Shown piece by piece: positions 4,625 to 6,010 of a DNA stretch of 6,010 bases. The notes under the pieces are model-generated. The model saw nothing but the letters and a program-made list of their open reading frames with translations, was not told the DNA's origin and searched no databases. The stretch lies in NCBI GenBank assembly GCA_030667645.1, contig DAOUVM010000167.1, positions 1-6,010 on the forward strand, read 5' to 3'. A program made the position numbers and the translations under genes. Every line of letters begins with the position of its first letter. Positions within the stretch are counted from its first letter, which is position 1. The stretch comes from Ardenticatenales bacterium. GTDB taxonomy: Bacteria > Chloroflexota > Anaerolineae > Promineifilales > UBA4811.

Positions 4625-6010
4625 ATGTTCATGCACAAGCCCTGGCTCAGATTCTACGAGTCCCATGTACCGGAGAGCATTGATTATCCGCGGACCACTC
4701 TGCCGGCCGCCCTGCTGGAGACGGCGGGCAGGTATCCTGATCACGCGGCCATGATCTTCAAAGGAAACAGGATCACCTACCGGGCGTTCAACGGCCAAGT
4801 GGACCGTCTCGCCGCTGTGCTGCAAGAGTTGGACGTCAATCGGGGCGATCGGGTGGCCATTCACCTACCGAATTGTCCCCAGTTCCCCATTGTCTACTAT
4901 GCTGTCCTGCGGATGGGAGGTATCGTTGTGCCCTGCAACCCCGTCTATACGGGACGCGAAATGATGCACCAGATCAATGATTCCGGCGCCGAGGTCATCG
5001 TGACCCTGAGTTCCCTGTACTCTATCATCAGACGGATCCGGCCGGAGACTCCCCTGCGGCACGTCGTTGTGGCCAAGGTCAAGACCCACTTTCCACCGTT
5101 CCTAAGACTGCTTTTCACCTTGATGATGGAGAAGAAGGGTGGGCACCGGGTGGACATTTCGGGTGACGCGGACACATACTGGTTCAGTGACATCCTGGCC
5201 AAAGCGCCGGCCAAACCGCGGCCAGTGGAGGTCTCCTGGGATGACACGGCGGTGTTGATGTACACCGGGGGCACCACTGGGGTGTCCAAGGGGGCGCAGC
5301 TTACACACAAGAACATCATTGTCAACGCTCACCAGTGTGACATCTGGTCCGACGCGATGGAGGCGGGTGACACTACGTTGACCACGTTGCCTCTTTTCCA
5401 CAGCTATGGTATGACGACGTGCATGAACCCAGCCGTACTCGGCGCCGGCACCATGATCCTGGTCCCTGACCCGAGGGATACGGATGACATTCTCAAGACC
5501 ATTGACAAGCAGCGGCCCTCATTCTATCCGGGAGTGCCGGCGATGTACGTCGCCATCAACAACCATCCAGAGGCGACCAAGTATGATCTCAGTTCCATCA
5601 AGTTCTGTTGCAGCGGGGCGGCGCCGTTGCCGGTGGAAGTACAGGAGTGCTTCCAAGAACTGACGGGCGGCCGGTTGGTAGAGGGGTACGGTCTCAGTGA
5701 GACCTCTCCCGTGACCCACAGCAATCCCGCTTATGGCGAGAACCGCCTCGGCTCCATTGGAGTGCCCTGGCCTGACACCGAAGCGAAAATCGTGGATCCT
5801 GCCAGTGGAGACATGGTGGGCGTAGGCGAGGTGGGGGAACTCTGCATCCGTGGCCCCCAGGTTATGAAAGGGTACTGGAGAATGCCCACCGAGACGGCCA
5901 ACGCCTTGCGGCCCGACCCCGAGGACGGTGGCCTCTGGCTCTACACTGGCGACCTGGCGACCATGGATGAGGACGGATATTTCAGAATCGTGGACCGCAA
6001 GAAGGACATG
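4625..6010 (+). CDS. Long-chain fatty acid-CoA ligase, FadD-like (3' end outside window)
   Basis: The frame is open from ATG 4625 to the window edge, giving 462 complete codons. Full FadD-type ligases have about 550 residues, so roughly 90-100 are missing. The enzyme belongs to the ANL adenylating superfamily and would activate a carboxylic acid, most likely a fatty acid, with ATP and transfer it to coenzyme A at the cytoplasmic face of the membrane. Visible motifs: the P-loop-like AMP motif Y213-T-G-G-T-T-G-V-S-K222-G; L-P-L-F-H-S-Y-G soon after; G354-Y-G-L-S-E359-T (A5); and Y440-T-G-D443-L (A7). The hinge D-R-K-K-D ends the window. The N-terminal 'L-P-N-C-P-Q-F-P' and 'N-P-V-Y-T-G-R-E' blocks are typical of FadD rather than acetyl-CoA synthetase. 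The catalytic lysine of the C-terminal lid is not in view. A strong Shine-Dalgarno and a separate promoter suggest an independent unit. The chain length of the substrate cannot be judged. Confidence 0.9.
   Translation, partial: MFMHKPWLRFYESHVPESIDYPRTTLPAALLETAGRYPDHAAMIFKGNRITYRAFNGQVDRLAAVLQELDVNRGDRVAIHLPNCPQFPIVYYAVLRMGGIVVPCNPVYTGREMMHQINDSGAEVIVTLSSLYSIIRRIRPETPLRHVVVAKVKTHFPPFLRLLFTLMMEKKGGHRVDISGDADTYWFSDILAKAPAKPRPVEVSWDDTAVLMYTGGTTGVSKGAQLTHKNIIVNAHQCDIWSDAMEAGDTTLTTLPLFHSYGMTTCMNPAVLGAGTMILVPDPRDTDDILKTIDKQRPSFYPGVPAMYVAINNHPEATKYDLSSIKFCCSGAAPLPVEVQECFQELTGGRLVEGYGLSETSPVTHSNPAYGENRLGSIGVPWPDTEAKIVDPASGDMVGVGEVGELCIRGPQVMKGYWRMPTETANALRPDPEDGGLWLYTGDLATMDEDGYFRIVDRKKDM

Noticed and set aside
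4454..4864. Minus-strand 136-codon frame across the promoter region of the acyl-CoA synthetase
   Set aside because: It overlaps the start of a clear plus-strand gene and the best promoter in the window, with no recognisable domain.
1..6010. CRISPR arrays, tRNA or rRNA genes, insertion sequences, phage or toxin-antitoxin genes
   Set aside because: None seen: there are no regularly spaced repeats, no transposase or integrase motifs and no stretch resembling a structural RNA.

Overview
This is a GC-rich bacterial stretch (about 60% GC by eye) in which every convincing gene lies on the plus strand. Nothing in it looks mobile: there is no transposase, integrase, CRISPR array, tRNA or rRNA. The host cannot be fixed from one window. 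The short gene overlaps, GTG and TTG starts, a geranylgeranyl-reductase-type flavoprotein and a FadD-like ligase with Shine-Dalgarno sequences fit a GC-rich bacterium. Chloroflexota is a guess, not a result.

Layout. (1) Positions 1-951 hold the 3' end of a class I SAM-dependent methyltransferase, then, 4 nt later, a nitroreductase-family flavoprotein. The two are probably co-transcribed. (2) Positions 952-1100 are a gap with no clear promoter or terminator; it ends in a strong AGGAG ribosome binding site in front of a TTG codon. (3) Positions 1101-4346 hold a three-gene cassette: a geranylgeranyl-reductase-family FAD oxidoreductase, a radical SAM protein overlapping it by 11 nt, and an unrecognised polytopic membrane protein. 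A 182-nt segment separates the last two genes; it looks like the decayed remains of a duplicated gene junction. (4) Positions 4347-4624 are intergenic, with nested inverted repeats, a second hairpin and a good extended -10 promoter. (5) From 4625 to the window edge runs the first 462 codons of a long-chain acyl-CoA synthetase (FadD-like), probably its own transcription unit.

How the genes may work together. A GGR-family reductase usually saturates isoprenoid double bonds in lipids, quinones or pigments. Here it is coupled to a radical SAM enzyme with extra C-terminal cysteines and to a membrane protein made of two copies of a 4-helix unit, each carrying an E-x-W-G-T...W-x-Y-Y-T...P-P-L motif. 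The parsimonious inference is a small membrane-associated pathway that modifies an isoprenoid or other lipid; the substrate is unknown. The upstream methyltransferase and nitroreductase could belong to the same pathway, but the 149-nt gap leaves that open. The cassette, and above all the repeated membrane protein, is the best candidate in the window for something undescribed.
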